Source of the DNA: Actinomadura oligospora ATCC 43269 | GTDB lineage: Bacteria; Actinomycetota; Actinomycetes; Streptosporangiales; Streptosporangiaceae | DNA: 64,000 bases | Assembly: GCF_000518265.1 (NCBI RefSeq) | Contig: NZ_JADG01000016.1 | Span: 1 to 64,000 of the forward strand | Reading direction: 5' to 3' | Shown: positions 24,669-33,108 of the stretch, piece after piece | How the letters are laid out: every line of letters begins with the position of its first letter | How positions within the stretch are numbered: position 1 is the stretch's first letter | Made by a program: the position numbers and the translations under genes | Notes under the pieces: model-generated | What the model saw: the letters and a program-made list of their open reading frames with translations, nothing else | Told to the model about the DNA's origin: nothing | Database searches by the model: none

Positions 24669-25856
24669 TCAGTGATTCGTCCGGATGGTCTGCGACCGGG
24701 ACGTGGCCGACGTGGCCAGGTGGGCGGCGGCGACGGCGCTGTTGATGGCGATCTCGCCACGCATCCCCGGCGCGGCCACCATGTCCCCGACCAGGTAGAC
24801 CCCGTCACCGCGGTCGATGGCCGGACGGTCCCGCCAGGTCTGGCCGGGCAGGTCGAGCGCCCCGGTGCGTCCCTTGGCGGTCGCGGTCCGCTCGAAGGTC
24901 ACCCGGTCGGCCCACCCCGGCAGGACCTGATCCGCGAACGCGCGCAGCCGCCCGTGCGTCTCCTGGTTCCGCTCGCCGGGCCGGACGGGCATCTGCAGCT
25001 GGAACAGGGACTCGCCCGGCGGCGCGATCGAGTCGTCCTGCATGGTGTAGCTCTCGTGAAACGCGCCCTCGTCCAGGTCGAAGACGATCGTCCGATCCTT
25101 CCGATCAGTCCGGACGGCTATATCGAGCAGGGCACAGTGCCCACTCGTCCAGGACAGGCTCTCCTCACCCAACAGCCGTCCCGCCGACGCCAGCTGCGTC
25201 GCGATGATCAGCGGACCGTCCTCGGGCAGCGTGTCCACACGCGAACCGGTCTCGATCCGCACGCCGAGATCGGCGGCGCGCCGCTCCATCCGATCGAGGA
25301 CGGTCTGCCAACCTCCCTTCACCCACCGGACGGCCGGGACACGCGGCCCGTAAACCCGCTGGATCAGGTTCCAGACGAACGCGGCGGACAGGCGTCCCGT
25401 GTCGGCGTCGTACGTGGTCACGGCGATCATGCTGGCCAGCCGCCGCGCCGTCTCCTCACCCCACCGCTTGGACGCCCAGCTGTGGAAGTCCTCGTCCACC
25501 GGCGCCTTCAACCACCCTCGCGACTGTGCGCGCAGCACCCCCGACGGGGGAGCGGTACGCAACTGTCCGTCCACGCGAAAGCGCACGTGAGAGAAGGCCA
25601 GCGGTGAGGGCCACCCCAACCCCTTCACGAGGCCGCGCTTCTTCAACCACTGGTAGTGAGGCCCGTCGGCGTAGAAGACGTGCGCGCCGTCATGCGCCAG
25701 GTGAAGCGCCGAGGCCGTCGCACGCCCACGCCCACCGACCCTCTTGTGCGCCTCATGAAGGACAACGGACGCGCCCCCCTCAGCACACGCGATGGCCGCC
25801 GTCAGCCCCCCAAGTCCGCCGCCGACAATGGTGATGGTCCTGCCCTTGGTCGTCAT
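24669..25856 (-). CDS. FAD-dependent oxidoreductase, phytoene desaturase-like amine oxidase fold (395 aa)
   Basis: ATG at 25856 (MTTKGRTITIVGGGLGGL). The N-terminal dinucleotide-binding motif is complete: IVGGGLGGLTAAIACAEGGASVVLHEA, then RVGGRGRAT. The C-terminal FAD closing motif is GDGVYLVGDMVAAPGMRGEIAINSAVAAA. The middle substrate domain (KRWGEETARRLASMIAVTTY, WVKGGWQTVLDRME) resembles CrtI-type phytoene desaturases and related NAD(P)/FAD oxidoreductases. No carotenoid genes are adjacent, so the substrate is unknown. The gene is convergent with the permease operon; its upstream region carries a large GTGCGC-rich satellite. Confidence 0.85.
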   Translation of the reverse strand: MTTKGRTITIVGGGLGGLTAAIACAEGGASVVLHEAHKRVGGRGRATASALHLAHDGAHVFYADGPHYQWLKKRGLVKGLGWPSPLAFSHVRFRVDGQLRTAPPSGVLRAQSRGWLKAPVDEDFHSWASKRWGEETARRLASMIAVTTYDADTGRLSAAFVWNLIQRVYGPRVPAVRWVKGGWQTVLDRMERRAADLGVRIETGSRVDTLPEDGPLIIATQLASAGRLLGEESLSWTSGHCALLDIAVRTDRKDRTIVFDLDEGAFHESYTMQDDSIAPPGESLFQLQMPVRPGERNQETHGRLRAFADQVLPGWADRVTFERTATAKGRTGALDLPGQTWRDRPAIDRGDGVYLVGDMVAAPGMRGEIAINSAVAAAHLATSATSRSQTIRTNH

Positions 25857-25949
25857 GCCATCAAGGACGACCCGCCCCACCAACCTGTGACATCCCCCAG
25901 CAACCCCACCCCCACCCCGATCAAACTCACGCCCGAAGCGCTCACCGAA

Positions 25950-26262
25950 CGCCGCCAAACGCCGCCAAACGCCGCCGTGCGCCGCCGTGCGACGTGCGCC
26001 GCCGTGCGCCGCCGTGCGACGTGCGCCGACGTGCGCCGACGCGCGACGGACGCCGACGTGCGCCGACGCGCGACGGACGCCGACGTGCGCCGACGTGCGC
26101 GGACGTGCGCGGACGTGCGCCGTGCGCGGATGTGCGCCGTGCGCGGATGTGCGCCGTGCGCGGATGTGCGCCGTGCGACGTGCGATCGACGCCGACGTGC
26201 GATCGACGCCGACGTGCGACGGACGCCGATGTGCGACGCCGTCGGACGCGGATGTGCGACGA
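25950..26262. repeat. ~300-bp GTGCGC/GACG-rich satellite
   Basis: Interleaved short units (GTGCGCCGC, GACGTGCGC, GACGCGCGACGGACGCC, GGATGTGCGCCGTGCGC) repeat from about 25950 to 26262 between mscL and the oxidoreductase. Several higher-order units of 27-34 bp recur two or three times. All three frames on both strands stay open through much of it, giving Arg/Ala/His/Thr-rich shadow ORFs. Confidence 0.85.
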
Positions 26263-26320
26263 ACATGGAGGTGAGTTGGCGTCGAAAGGAAACCGCTGTC
26301 AACGGCCGCCCGAGCCTGGT

Positions 26321-26719
26321 TCAGGCGGGCTGGACCTCTGACGTGCAGAACTTGCAGCGGGTCGCATCGAGTGGGATCTCGCTGCGGCAGCGCGGGCAGG
26401 GGTGCTCCGACGCCTCCTCCTTGCGCATGGCCCTCTCCAGCAGCTTCGCCATCGGCAGGACGACGAAGAAGTAGACCACAGCGGCGATGATCAGGAAGGA
26501 GATCGCCGCTGTGAGGAACTTCCCATAGGGGAACACCGTCCCGCTGATCGTGAAGCTGAGATTGTCGAAATTCGGCTGGCCACCGAGCAGCGCCAGCAGT
26601 GGGCCGATGAACGCGCTCACGAAGGCTGTGACCAAGGTGCTGAACGCCGCGCCGATGACGACGGCGACAGCGAGATCGACCAGGTTGCCCCGAAGCAAGA
26701 ACTTCTTGAACCCCGACAC
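26321..26719 (-). CDS. mscL: Large-conductance mechanosensitive channel MscL with C-terminal zinc ribbon (132 aa)
   Basis: GTG at 26719 (SGFKKFLLRGNLVDLAVAVV) with AAAGGG 6 nt upstream; the longer frame to 26773 has no family support. The N-terminal helix and TM1 (NLVDLAVAVVIGAAFSTLV) and TM2 (FLTAAISFLIIAAVVYFFVV) are typical MscL. Instead of the usual plain C-terminal helix it ends with CPRCRSEIPLDATRCKFC, a four-cysteine zinc ribbon. MscL forms a homopentameric channel that opens under hypo-osmotic membrane tension. It heads the conserved mscL-SAF-fmdB-5-FCL-galU neighbourhood. Confidence 0.95.
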   Translation of the reverse strand: MSGFKKFLLRGNLVDLAVAVVIGAAFSTLVTAFVSAFIGPLLALLGGQPNFDNLSFTISGTVFPYGKFLTAAISFLIIAAVVYFFVVLPMAKLLERAMRKEEASEHPCPRCRSEIPLDATRCKFCTSEVQPA

Positions 26720-26769
26720 GAGCGCCCTTTCGTCGCTGACTGTTACTAAGCCGTAACATATTGAAGCGA

Positions 26770-28224
26770 TCAATCCTTCACAAGCACCACCACCAGCGGC
26801 CCTCCGGCTCCCGCCAATGCAGTGGCCTGCGAACGACTGGTCGCCAGCACGACCAGAGCCCCCTGCCCCCCACCACCGAGGCTGCCCTCCTCTCGAGGCA
26901 CTGCCAGAACGAGGACCGACGCCACCAGGACCCGTGACCAGCCGACCAATCCGGCCCTTCGGTCACCAACGCTCATGGGCTGGAGGCCGATGTGCCGTAC
27001 AGCAGCCATTCGCTTGGCGCTCCACAGTCCACGTTCACCAGCCGGTTCGGCTCGCACCACCACCTCGCAGGCGGGCCCCGGTGCTATCAACTCCCGCGCA
27101 GCGTTAGCCGCAACCACCTCCCGTGCGGGAGCAGGAGCAGGAGCAGGAGCGGGAACGAGGGCGGGAGCGGGAACGGGAACGGGGGCAGGAACGGGAACGG
27201 GGGCAGGAACGGGAATGGGGGCGGGGAATGGCGCGGGTGGCAGCGCTCTCCAAGCTGGAGTCACGCCTGTCGCTCCTGGCCTCAGTGCCCGGTCATTGCT
27301 CCCTCCCTGTCCTGCTGCTGCCCGCCCGGGTGAGCCCAGCCCTCCGCCGACCCTCGTAGGTGTGGTCGGCTGGCAGTGGGAGAGATCCGCGACGGGGGCG
27401 AAACTCCTTGGCGGGGCTGACGTGCCGGACTCCGTAGTGACTGCCGCGCAGCCGTAACCGCTGATCGCTGAATCCCCACGGCCGCCAAGCGCAGTCAGAG
27501 CCATGCGGGGAACGACCGAGACGGCTTCCAGACGTTGGCAGGCCCTTGGTCTCCGCGTCCTTGCTGCATCCGGGGCGTCGGGGGCCTCGCGGCACCCCCT
27601 GGATCCGAGGGCAGGGCCACCTGCCGCCGGTTCATCGGCCGTTCGGGTGGCCCTGCGGGCGGGTGGCTTCAGTAGAGCGACACTCGTGTCGGCGAAGGGG
27701 GTGGCGGTCGCGCTGACTGACGGCTTACCGACCGCCGGTGTCTTGGTCGCATCTGGGCTGGGGGGCGGAGCCGACATGTCAGGTATCGGCGGAGGATCTG
27801 ACGCAGCCCCAGGAGGCGTGGCCGCGAGGACGTCAATCCGGTCACCCGGGCGAAGGAGCCGCGCGGCTGCCGAGTCCGCCACTCGGATGGGTGTGGCCAC
27901 CGTTCCCGGTGGCTGCTCATCCAGCAGTCCTGGCCCGAGGAAGCGGGCGTCGGTGAGAGCCTCGCCTCTCCGGACGGCCCCGGCGAGGACGCGGCCGACC
28001 GGCGGATTCCGGACTGCTCCGTCCGGGCGTACCGCAGGGGGAAGTGCGGTGATCCGAAGGTCACCCGGCCGGAGAGTGGCCCCGGCGGCGAGATCCCGCG
28101 CGGCGACCACGATCCGGACGGCTTGGGGCGAGGGCGGCTGGATCGCCAATATGGCGAGCCCGCTTCCGAGCGCTGCGAACAGTGCGGCTAAGAGTCGTCG
28201 ACGAAGCCCGAACCGGTCACTCAT
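26770..28224 (-). CDS. SAF-domain, CpaB/RcpC-like membrane protein with a large low-complexity insertion (484 aa)
   Basis: ATG at 28224 follows AGGAGG. One N-terminal membrane helix (LLAALFAALGSGLAILAI) precedes a SAF domain (RIVVAARDLAAGATLRPGDLRI, VGRVLAGAVRRGEAL). RcpC/CpaB-like strands follow (ATPIRVADSAAARLLRPGDRIDVLAA). The family end reappears at residues ~430-484 (RVLVASVLVLAVP, ALVVLATSRSQATALAGAGG). Between them lie ~290 residues of Pro/Ala/Arg-rich sequence, including (PAPVPV)n; typical relatives have a short linker here. CpaB proteins help assemble Flp pili, but no other pilus gene is near, and this syntenic actinobacterial version may have another envelope role. Confidence 0.7.
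   Translation of the reverse strand: MSDRFGLRRRLLAALFAALGSGLAILAIQPPSPQAVRIVVAARDLAAGATLRPGDLRITALPPAVRPDGAVRNPPVGRVLAGAVRRGEALTDARFLGPGLLDEQPPGTVATPIRVADSAAARLLRPGDRIDVLAATPPGAASDPPPIPDMSAPPPSPDATKTPAVGKPSVSATATPFADTSVALLKPPARRATRTADEPAAGGPALGSRGCREAPDAPDAARTRRPRACQRLEAVSVVPRMALTALGGRGDSAISGYGCAAVTTESGTSAPPRSFAPVADLSHCQPTTPTRVGGGLGSPGRAAAGQGGSNDRALRPGATGVTPAWRALPPAPFPAPIPVPAPVPVPAPVPVPAPALVPAPAPAPAPAREVVAANAARELIAPGPACEVVVRAEPAGERGLWSAKRMAAVRHIGLQPMSVGDRRAGLVGWSRVLVASVLVLAVPREEGSLGGGGQGALVVLATSRSQATALAGAGGPLVVVLVKD
27123..27232. repeat. GGAACGGGGGCA-type minisatellite inside the SAF-protein gene
   Basis: Repeats of GGAGCA and then GGAACGGGGGCA/GGAACG encode PAPAPAPA and PVPAPVPV in the antisense frame. 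The unit length is a multiple of 3, so the gene frame is preserved. Confidence 0.8.
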
Positions 28225-28634
28225 CCCACCCTCCTGGGTGCTCTAAGGCCTGCGCGGCGTTCTCAAACCGGTGTGGGCTCCGCCCAGGCCGGAGTTCTGG
28301 GGCTCTTGATGCTTGTGGCATGTCATCTGCACTTTCTGTGCTCTGGACGTTGGGCTGAGGCGGGCTGCTGTCGATCGCCGCGGAGGCAGGCCCTCGCCAG
28401 GCTCGGGGGTGGCATCAGCAGCGACCGATGGGCTCTGGTGATCGGAAGCGTCCCTGGAAAGCCGCGCGTTCCGTAGTCGATTTGTTGCGGAATGGATGGG
28501 CTTGCGGATGTGGGGCATCGAGCCGCAACAACGATGTCGTTAGCGGCTGGACGCTGACTTCGGACTGCCGGGGAGGGGACGCCGGGCCGGGAAGGGGGGC
28601 GATCGCCAGATGAGGATCTGTCCGGCGCTCTCGG
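28225..28634. other. Intergenic gap, nothing recognised
   Basis: There are 410 bases between the SAF-protein start and the MTA phosphorylase stop. Short frames on both strands lack ribosome binding sites and protein-like composition. Confidence 0.5.
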
Positions 28635-29453
28635 TTACGGGAGGCTGATGGGGAGCTTCATGCCGTCCAGGACGGCCGGGCAGGGGCAGGTGCGGTCGGT
28701 GGGGAGGCTGGCGACGATGTCGGCGACCAGGGGGCGGAGGCGGTCGATGTTCTCGGTGAACACGCGGAGAACCTCGGCCATCGTGACGCCCTCGCCCTCC
28801 TCGATGCCGGCGTCGAGGTCGGTGACCAGGCAGAGCGGGGTGTAGCAGAGGGCGAGCTCGCGGGCGAGGACGGCCTCGGGGTGGCCGGTCATGCCGACCA
28901 GCGTCCACCCCTGTGCCGCGAACCACTGGGACTCGGCGCGCGTGGAGAAGCGCGGGCCCTCGATGACCACGAGGGTGCCGCCGTCCACCGGGGGCCAGTC
29001 GGCCGTGCGGGCGGTGGACAGGGCGGTGTGGCGGCCCGTGGGGCAGTACGGGTCGGAGAAGGAGAGGTGGACCGCCGCCGCGTCGTCGTAGAAGGTCTGC
29101 GGACGGCCCGACGTCCGATCGACGAGCTGGTCGGGGACGACGAGGGTTCCCGGGCCGTGGTCGGAGGTGAGCGAGCCGACCGCGCTCGGGGCCAGGACCT
29201 GCCGGACGCCGAGGGAACGCAGGGCCCACAGGTTCGCCCGGTAGGGGATGCGGTGCGGCGGGAATCGGTGGTCGCGGCCGTGCCGGGGGACGAAGGCGAC
29301 GCGGCGTCCGCCCAGGTCGCCGACGGCGATCGGGTCGCTCGGCGGGCCGTAGGGGGTCTCGACCTCGATCTCGGTGACGTCGTCGAGGAACGAGTAGAAG
29401 CCGGAGCCGCCGATGACGCCGATCTCGGCGGACGGGGAAGTCGAAGTGGACAT
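28635..29453 (-). CDS. mtnP: S-methyl-5'-thioadenosine phosphorylase (272 aa)
   Basis: ATG at 29453 (MSTSTSPSAEIGVIGGSGFY) is preferred to an upstream GTG giving 301 aa, because the family begins just before IGVIGGSGFY. Signature motifs: RHGRDHRFPPHRIPYRANLWAL (phosphate site), GTLVVIEGPRFSTRAESQWF, VGMTGHPEAVLARELALCY, and VTDLDAGIEEGEGV. The enzyme splits methylthioadenosine, a by-product of polyamine and acyl-homoserine-type chemistry, into adenine and methylthioribose-1-phosphate. Length is normal for the PNP family trimer. Cytosolic, monocistronic. Confidence 0.93.
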   Translation of the reverse strand: MSTSTSPSAEIGVIGGSGFYSFLDDVTEIEVETPYGPPSDPIAVGDLGGRRVAFVPRHGRDHRFPPHRIPYRANLWALRSLGVRQVLAPSAVGSLTSDHGPGTLVVPDQLVDRTSGRPQTFYDDAAAVHLSFSDPYCPTGRHTALSTARTADWPPVDGGTLVVIEGPRFSTRAESQWFAAQGWTLVGMTGHPEAVLARELALCYTPLCLVTDLDAGIEEGEGVTMAEVLRVFTENIDRLRPLVADIVASLPTDRTCPCPAVLDGMKLPISLP

Positions 29454-29623
29454 GCCGCCGACCCTAGCCAGCCCGCCGGAGATCACAGAAGTTCGGCGGC
29501 CAACTGTGGATAACTCGCTGACAACCGAGGTCCAGCCCACGCGGGTGCAGGTGCCGGCCCTGATCGGTGGGGAGGCTCTGCCACCCGGTTCACGGACATG
29601 CCCGCGGGCCTACGCAGACGCCA

Positions 29624-29660
29624 ACAGCCGGGGGCTCCATGTGTGGGAGCCCCCGGCTGT
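29624..29660 (-). terminator. Strong hairpin terminator of the fmdB-like gene
   Basis: ACAGCCGGGGGCTCC (29624-29638) pairs perfectly with GGAGCCCCCGGCTGT (29646-29660). This 15-bp stem lies 27 nt beyond the stop of the leftward fmdB-like gene. Confidence 0.85.
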
Positions 29661-29687
29661 AGGGAAGTCGAACGAACCGCTGAGCGG

Positions 29688-30017
29688 TCAGGCGACCTTC
29701 TCGGACGATGCCGAGCCGGTGCTCGTCGAGGAAGAGGACGACGAGTCCGAAGAGGACGACGCCGAAGAAGAGCTGTCCGACGAGCCGTTCCCTGAGGACG
29801 ACTTGGCGGAGGCCGGAGTGCTGACGGTCGAGGACGAACCGCCCCGGCTGTCGGTGCGGTAGAAGCCCGAGCCCTTGAAAATGATGCCGGCGGCCGAGAA
29901 GACCTTGCGAAGCTTGCCACCGCACGCCGGGCACTCGGTCAGCGCGTCGTCGCTGAACTTCTGCACGACCTCCAGAGGCTCGCCACACTCGGTGCAAACG
30001 TACTGATACGTCGGCAC
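29688..30017 (-). CDS. FmdB family zinc-ribbon protein with Ser-rich tail (109 aa)
   Basis: GTG at 30017 (PTYQYVCTECGEPLEVVQKF) follows AAGGAGGG at ideal spacing. The N-terminal putative regulatory FmdB domain has two CxxC knuckles (CTECG, CPACGG) and the RKVFSAAGIIFKGSGFYRTD end typical of the family. The remaining ~45 residues are almost pure Ser with Gly/Thr/Ala, likely disordered. The exact function of these small zinc ribbons is not established. Its place between mscL/SAF and 5-FCL/galU matches the mycobacterial gene order (Rv0991c). Confidence 0.9.
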   Translation of the reverse strand: MPTYQYVCTECGEPLEVVQKFSDDALTECPACGGKLRKVFSAAGIIFKGSGFYRTDSRGGSSSTVSTPASAKSSSGNGSSDSSSSASSSSDSSSSSSTSTGSASSEKVA

Positions 30018-30188
30018 GGTCCCTCCTTGTCGCCTCAGGCCGGGGGTTCCGGACTGGCACTCACCGTAGATGACTGCTAATGGTACCGATGTAGTGAACA
30101 GGATTCGCAACCGATCTGTTCCCGGCTCGGCCTCCTGCCCGCACGCGGGGAGTGATCAGGCCAGGTCAGGGTGCCCCTGGCGTCCTGC

Positions 30189-31679
30189 CTAAGCGCCCGT
30201 CTCACCGAACCAGCCCGCGAGTTTGCCGCGGCGGCTCACCGCGCGCAGGCGGCGTTCCGCGGTTTCGCGCGCCTCCGCCGTGCTCACGACCAGGAGGGTG
30301 TCTCCTGCGCGCAGGGTCGTGGTGGGCTCCGGGACGAAGCTCTCGCCGTCCCTGACGACGAGTGTGATCTGCGCCCCACGCGGGAGGCGCAGCTCGAAGA
30401 TCTCGACACCGTTCAGGTTGGAGTCCTCCGGGATGCGGACTTCCAGGAGGTCGGCATGAAGTTCCTCGAGCGGAGCAGCTTCGACGCCCAGTTCGCGTGC
30501 GCGTGAGTCCTCCTTGAGGCCGCACCAGCGAGCCACCAGGGGCAGGGTCGGCCCCTGGAGAAGGGTGAACAGGACCACGACGGTGAACACGATCGCGAAC
30601 AGGCGGCTGGCGCCAGGTACGTCCTTCACCATGGGGATGGTGGCGAGGACGATCGGGACCGCTCCGCGTAGGCCCGCCCAGGAGGCGAACAGCTTCTCCC
30701 CTAGGGAGAACTTGAATCCGGCCGTGGAGATCAGGATCGACAAGGGCCGCGCCACAAGAAGCAGAACGAAACCGATCACCAGTGCGGGGACGATCTGCGC
30801 GGGCAGGTCGCTGGGGGATGCCAGTAGGCCGAGCATGACGAACAGGCCGATCTGGGCCAGCCAGGCGATTCCCTCAGCGAAACCACGCGTGGCCGGGCGG
30901 TGCGGAAGGCGCGCGTTGCCCAGCACCAGCGCGCTGACGTAGACCGCCAGGAATCCGCTGGAGTGGAGCAGGTTCGCCGCGCCGTAAGAGCCGACTGACA
31001 GGGACAGCACCGCGATGGGGTAAAGGCCGGACGCGGGTAGCGCCAGCCGGCGCAGGGCGTACACCCCGCCCCAGCCCACGGCGAAGCCGATGAGGCCGCC
31101 GACGGCCAGCTCGTAGAGCATGACCCCGGCCAGCTCGACGAGGTTCGGCGCCTCGCTCGCGGCCTTCGCCGCGCTCAGCGTCACGACGACGATCACGACG
31201 GGGGCGTCGTTGAAGCCGGACTCGGCCTCGAGGAGGCCCGTCAGGCGCGAGGGGAGCGGCAATCGCCGCAGAACGGAGAACACCGCTGCGGCGTCGGTCG
31301 GGGCCAATACCGCGGCCAGCAGGAACGCGAGCCGCCAGTCCATGCCCAGCAGCCATGCGGCGGCCACGGCGACGACGCCGATGCTGACGAGCGTGCCGAT
31401 CGTCGACACCGACAGCGCGGCGGGCACCGACGCGCGCACTTTCTGCCAGTCGGTGGTGATGCCACCCTCGGCGAGGATGAGCACCAGGGCCGCGAGGCCG
31501 AGGACCTCGGCGAGTTCGGCGTTGTCGAAGCGGAGTCCGAAGCCGGACTCGCCGATCAGCAGGCCGAGGCCCAGGTAGGCGAGAAGGGTCGGGAGTCCCG
31601 CGCTCGTGGACAGTCGCACGGCGACGATCGCACAGAGTATGAGCGAGGCTCCAAGGAGTAGCCAGAGGTCGAGCTGCAC
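30189..31679 (-). CDS. Potassium/proton antiporter, CPA1/NhaP2 type with RCK_C domain (496 aa)
   Basis: GTG at 31679 with AAAGGTGGG upstream. About 12-13 helices form a Na+/H+ exchanger domain: LAYLGLGLLIGESGFGL, LAPTDAAAVFSVLRRLPLP (discontinuous helix with the ion-binding DA), LLEAESGFNDAPVVIVVV. Residues ~400-485 form a TrkA_C/RCK_C regulatory domain (LLEVRIPEDSNLNGVEIFELRLPRGAQITLVVRDG, TTTLRAGDTLLVVST). NhaP2/CvrA relatives exchange cytosolic K+ for protons for pH and volume control. Monocistronic. Confidence 0.92.
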   Translation of the reverse strand: MQLDLWLLLGASLILCAIVAVRLSTSAGLPTLLAYLGLGLLIGESGFGLRFDNAELAEVLGLAALVLILAEGGITTDWQKVRASVPAALSVSTIGTLVSIGVVAVAAAWLLGMDWRLAFLLAAVLAPTDAAAVFSVLRRLPLPSRLTGLLEAESGFNDAPVVIVVVTLSAAKAASEAPNLVELAGVMLYELAVGGLIGFAVGWGGVYALRRLALPASGLYPIAVLSLSVGSYGAANLLHSSGFLAVYVSALVLGNARLPHRPATRGFAEGIAWLAQIGLFVMLGLLASPSDLPAQIVPALVIGFVLLLVARPLSILISTAGFKFSLGEKLFASWAGLRGAVPIVLATIPMVKDVPGASRLFAIVFTVVVLFTLLQGPTLPLVARWCGLKEDSRARELGVEAAPLEELHADLLEVRIPEDSNLNGVEIFELRLPRGAQITLVVRDGESFVPEPTTTLRAGDTLLVVSTAEARETAERRLRAVSRRGKLAGWFGETGA

Positions 31680-31817
31680 ATCCCACCTTTCGCCTAGGTG
31701 ATCGTTAAGAGATCCTATGTAGTCCGCCCATCAATCGCATAACGGGCGTTCAGTAATCCCTGTGACCTGGGCTTCTGCGGTGAGCTGCGTGGCCGGTCCG
31801 CGCCTCTACGGCGAGGG

Positions 31818-32810
31818 TCAGCGGCGATCGATCTTGGGTGACAGGCCGTTGATGACGTTGCGCACGGGGCGTCCCTCGATGGCCGCCTTCACGTTGTCCT
31901 GGATCACTACCGCGCTGTTGATCTGTGCCTGTGTGGTCGCCCACGCCGCATGAGGCGACAGGAGGACGTTCTCGTGTGTGCGCAGGGGATGGTCGGCCGG
32001 GAGCGGCTCGACTTCGAAGACATCCAATGCCGCGCCCGCGAGATCGCCCGAATCGAGCACCGCCAGAAGACCGTCCTCCGGGACGATGCCCGCGCGCGCG
32101 ACATTGATCAGCAGCGCGTTGGACGGGAGGAGGGCCAGCTTGGCCTCGTCCAGCAGGCCGTGGGTGTCGTCAGTCAGCGGCAGGGCGACCACCAGGATGT
32201 CGGAGTGCGCCAGCAGATCGTCCAGCTCACGGTAGGTGGCGGGCGCTTCGGGACGGCGGCGACGTGTCCAGTAGGAAACCGGGCAACCGAGCGCTGAGAA
32301 CAGGCGGGCCGTTTCCGAGCCGATCGCGCCGTAGCCGACGATCCCGACACGCTGCGTGTGGAGCTCGCGTCCCCCGCGCACGAGCGTTTCCATCTGGGGC
32401 CAGGCACCGGCTCGGACGGCACGGTCGGCCCAGGCCAGGCCACGGCAAAGCGAGAATGCGGCCCCAACGGCCCACTCGGCTACCGCGCGCGCGTTGACGC
32501 CCGCGGTGTTGGCGACCGGAACGCCCGCCGCGGTGAGGGCCTCCAAGTCGACGTTGTCCGAACCGACTTGAGGCAACTGCACGAACGCGAGCTGAGGGGC
32601 GGCGGCCACGGCATCGGCGTCCAGGGTCAGGTCACCGGAGAAGTCGGAGACGACGATGTCCGCCTCGGCGATCGCGGCGTGCACCCCCGCGCGATCGCGC
32701 GAGGGTGGGAACGACACCTCGACTGCGTCCCCCAGCGGCGCGAACAGCCCCCGGACGATGTCCTCGCCTAGAGGCGCCAGCGCCAGCACATTCCACGGTG
32801 TCGTCGTCAT
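31818..32810 (-). CDS. D-isomer-specific 2-hydroxyacid dehydrogenase (330 aa)
   Basis: ATG at 32810 (MTTTPWNVLALAPLG) with GAGGACGG upstream; the longer 366-aa frame is less likely. NAD-binding motif VGIVGYGAIGSETARLF. The catalytic triad is visible: Arg in INVARAGIV, Glu in DVFEVEPLP, His in LLSPHAAWAT. The substrate-binding half shows FVQLPQVGSDNVDLEAL. The family interconverts 2-oxo and D-2-hydroxy acids; the substrate is not predictable from motifs. The short spacing of TTGVPVANTAGVNARAVAEW resembles phosphoglycerate/hydroxypyruvate-type members. Stands alone. Confidence 0.9.
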   Translation of the reverse strand: MTTTPWNVLALAPLGEDIVRGLFAPLGDAVEVSFPPSRDRAGVHAAIAEADIVVSDFSGDLTLDADAVAAAPQLAFVQLPQVGSDNVDLEALTAAGVPVANTAGVNARAVAEWAVGAAFSLCRGLAWADRAVRAGAWPQMETLVRGGRELHTQRVGIVGYGAIGSETARLFSALGCPVSYWTRRRRPEAPATYRELDDLLAHSDILVVALPLTDDTHGLLDEAKLALLPSNALLINVARAGIVPEDGLLAVLDSGDLAGAALDVFEVEPLPADHPLRTHENVLLSPHAAWATTQAQINSAVVIQDNVKAAIEGRPVRNVINGLSPKIDRR

Positions 32811-33108
32811 ACCGTCCTCGCCGTCCCTTCTCCCGCCGATGACCGGTCGCGTGCGCACGAGGATCCGCCGCCGGGACGGCCCTGCGAGAGTCCCCCGGCT
32901 CAGCGGCCAAATCCGCATGTGGACGGCCGGTACCGGTCAGGCGGCCGTCCGTTCTGCCGCAGAGGATCTGACGCCCGCCTCGTGCGTGCGCACGTCGGCC
33001 GCACCGGATGGCGGCTGCGTGGGCGGGACCACTTCAAATGAGCGTCACGCCAGGATGGAAAGCGCGACGGCCCGAAGCGGCCGACAGATCTCTGTGTGCG
33101 GGGCCACC

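Noticed and set aside
28243..28518. 91-aa minus-strand frame in the gap before the MTA phosphorylase gene
   Set aside because: Composition rich in Arg/Ser/Pro with no ribosome binding site; no supported coding signal.
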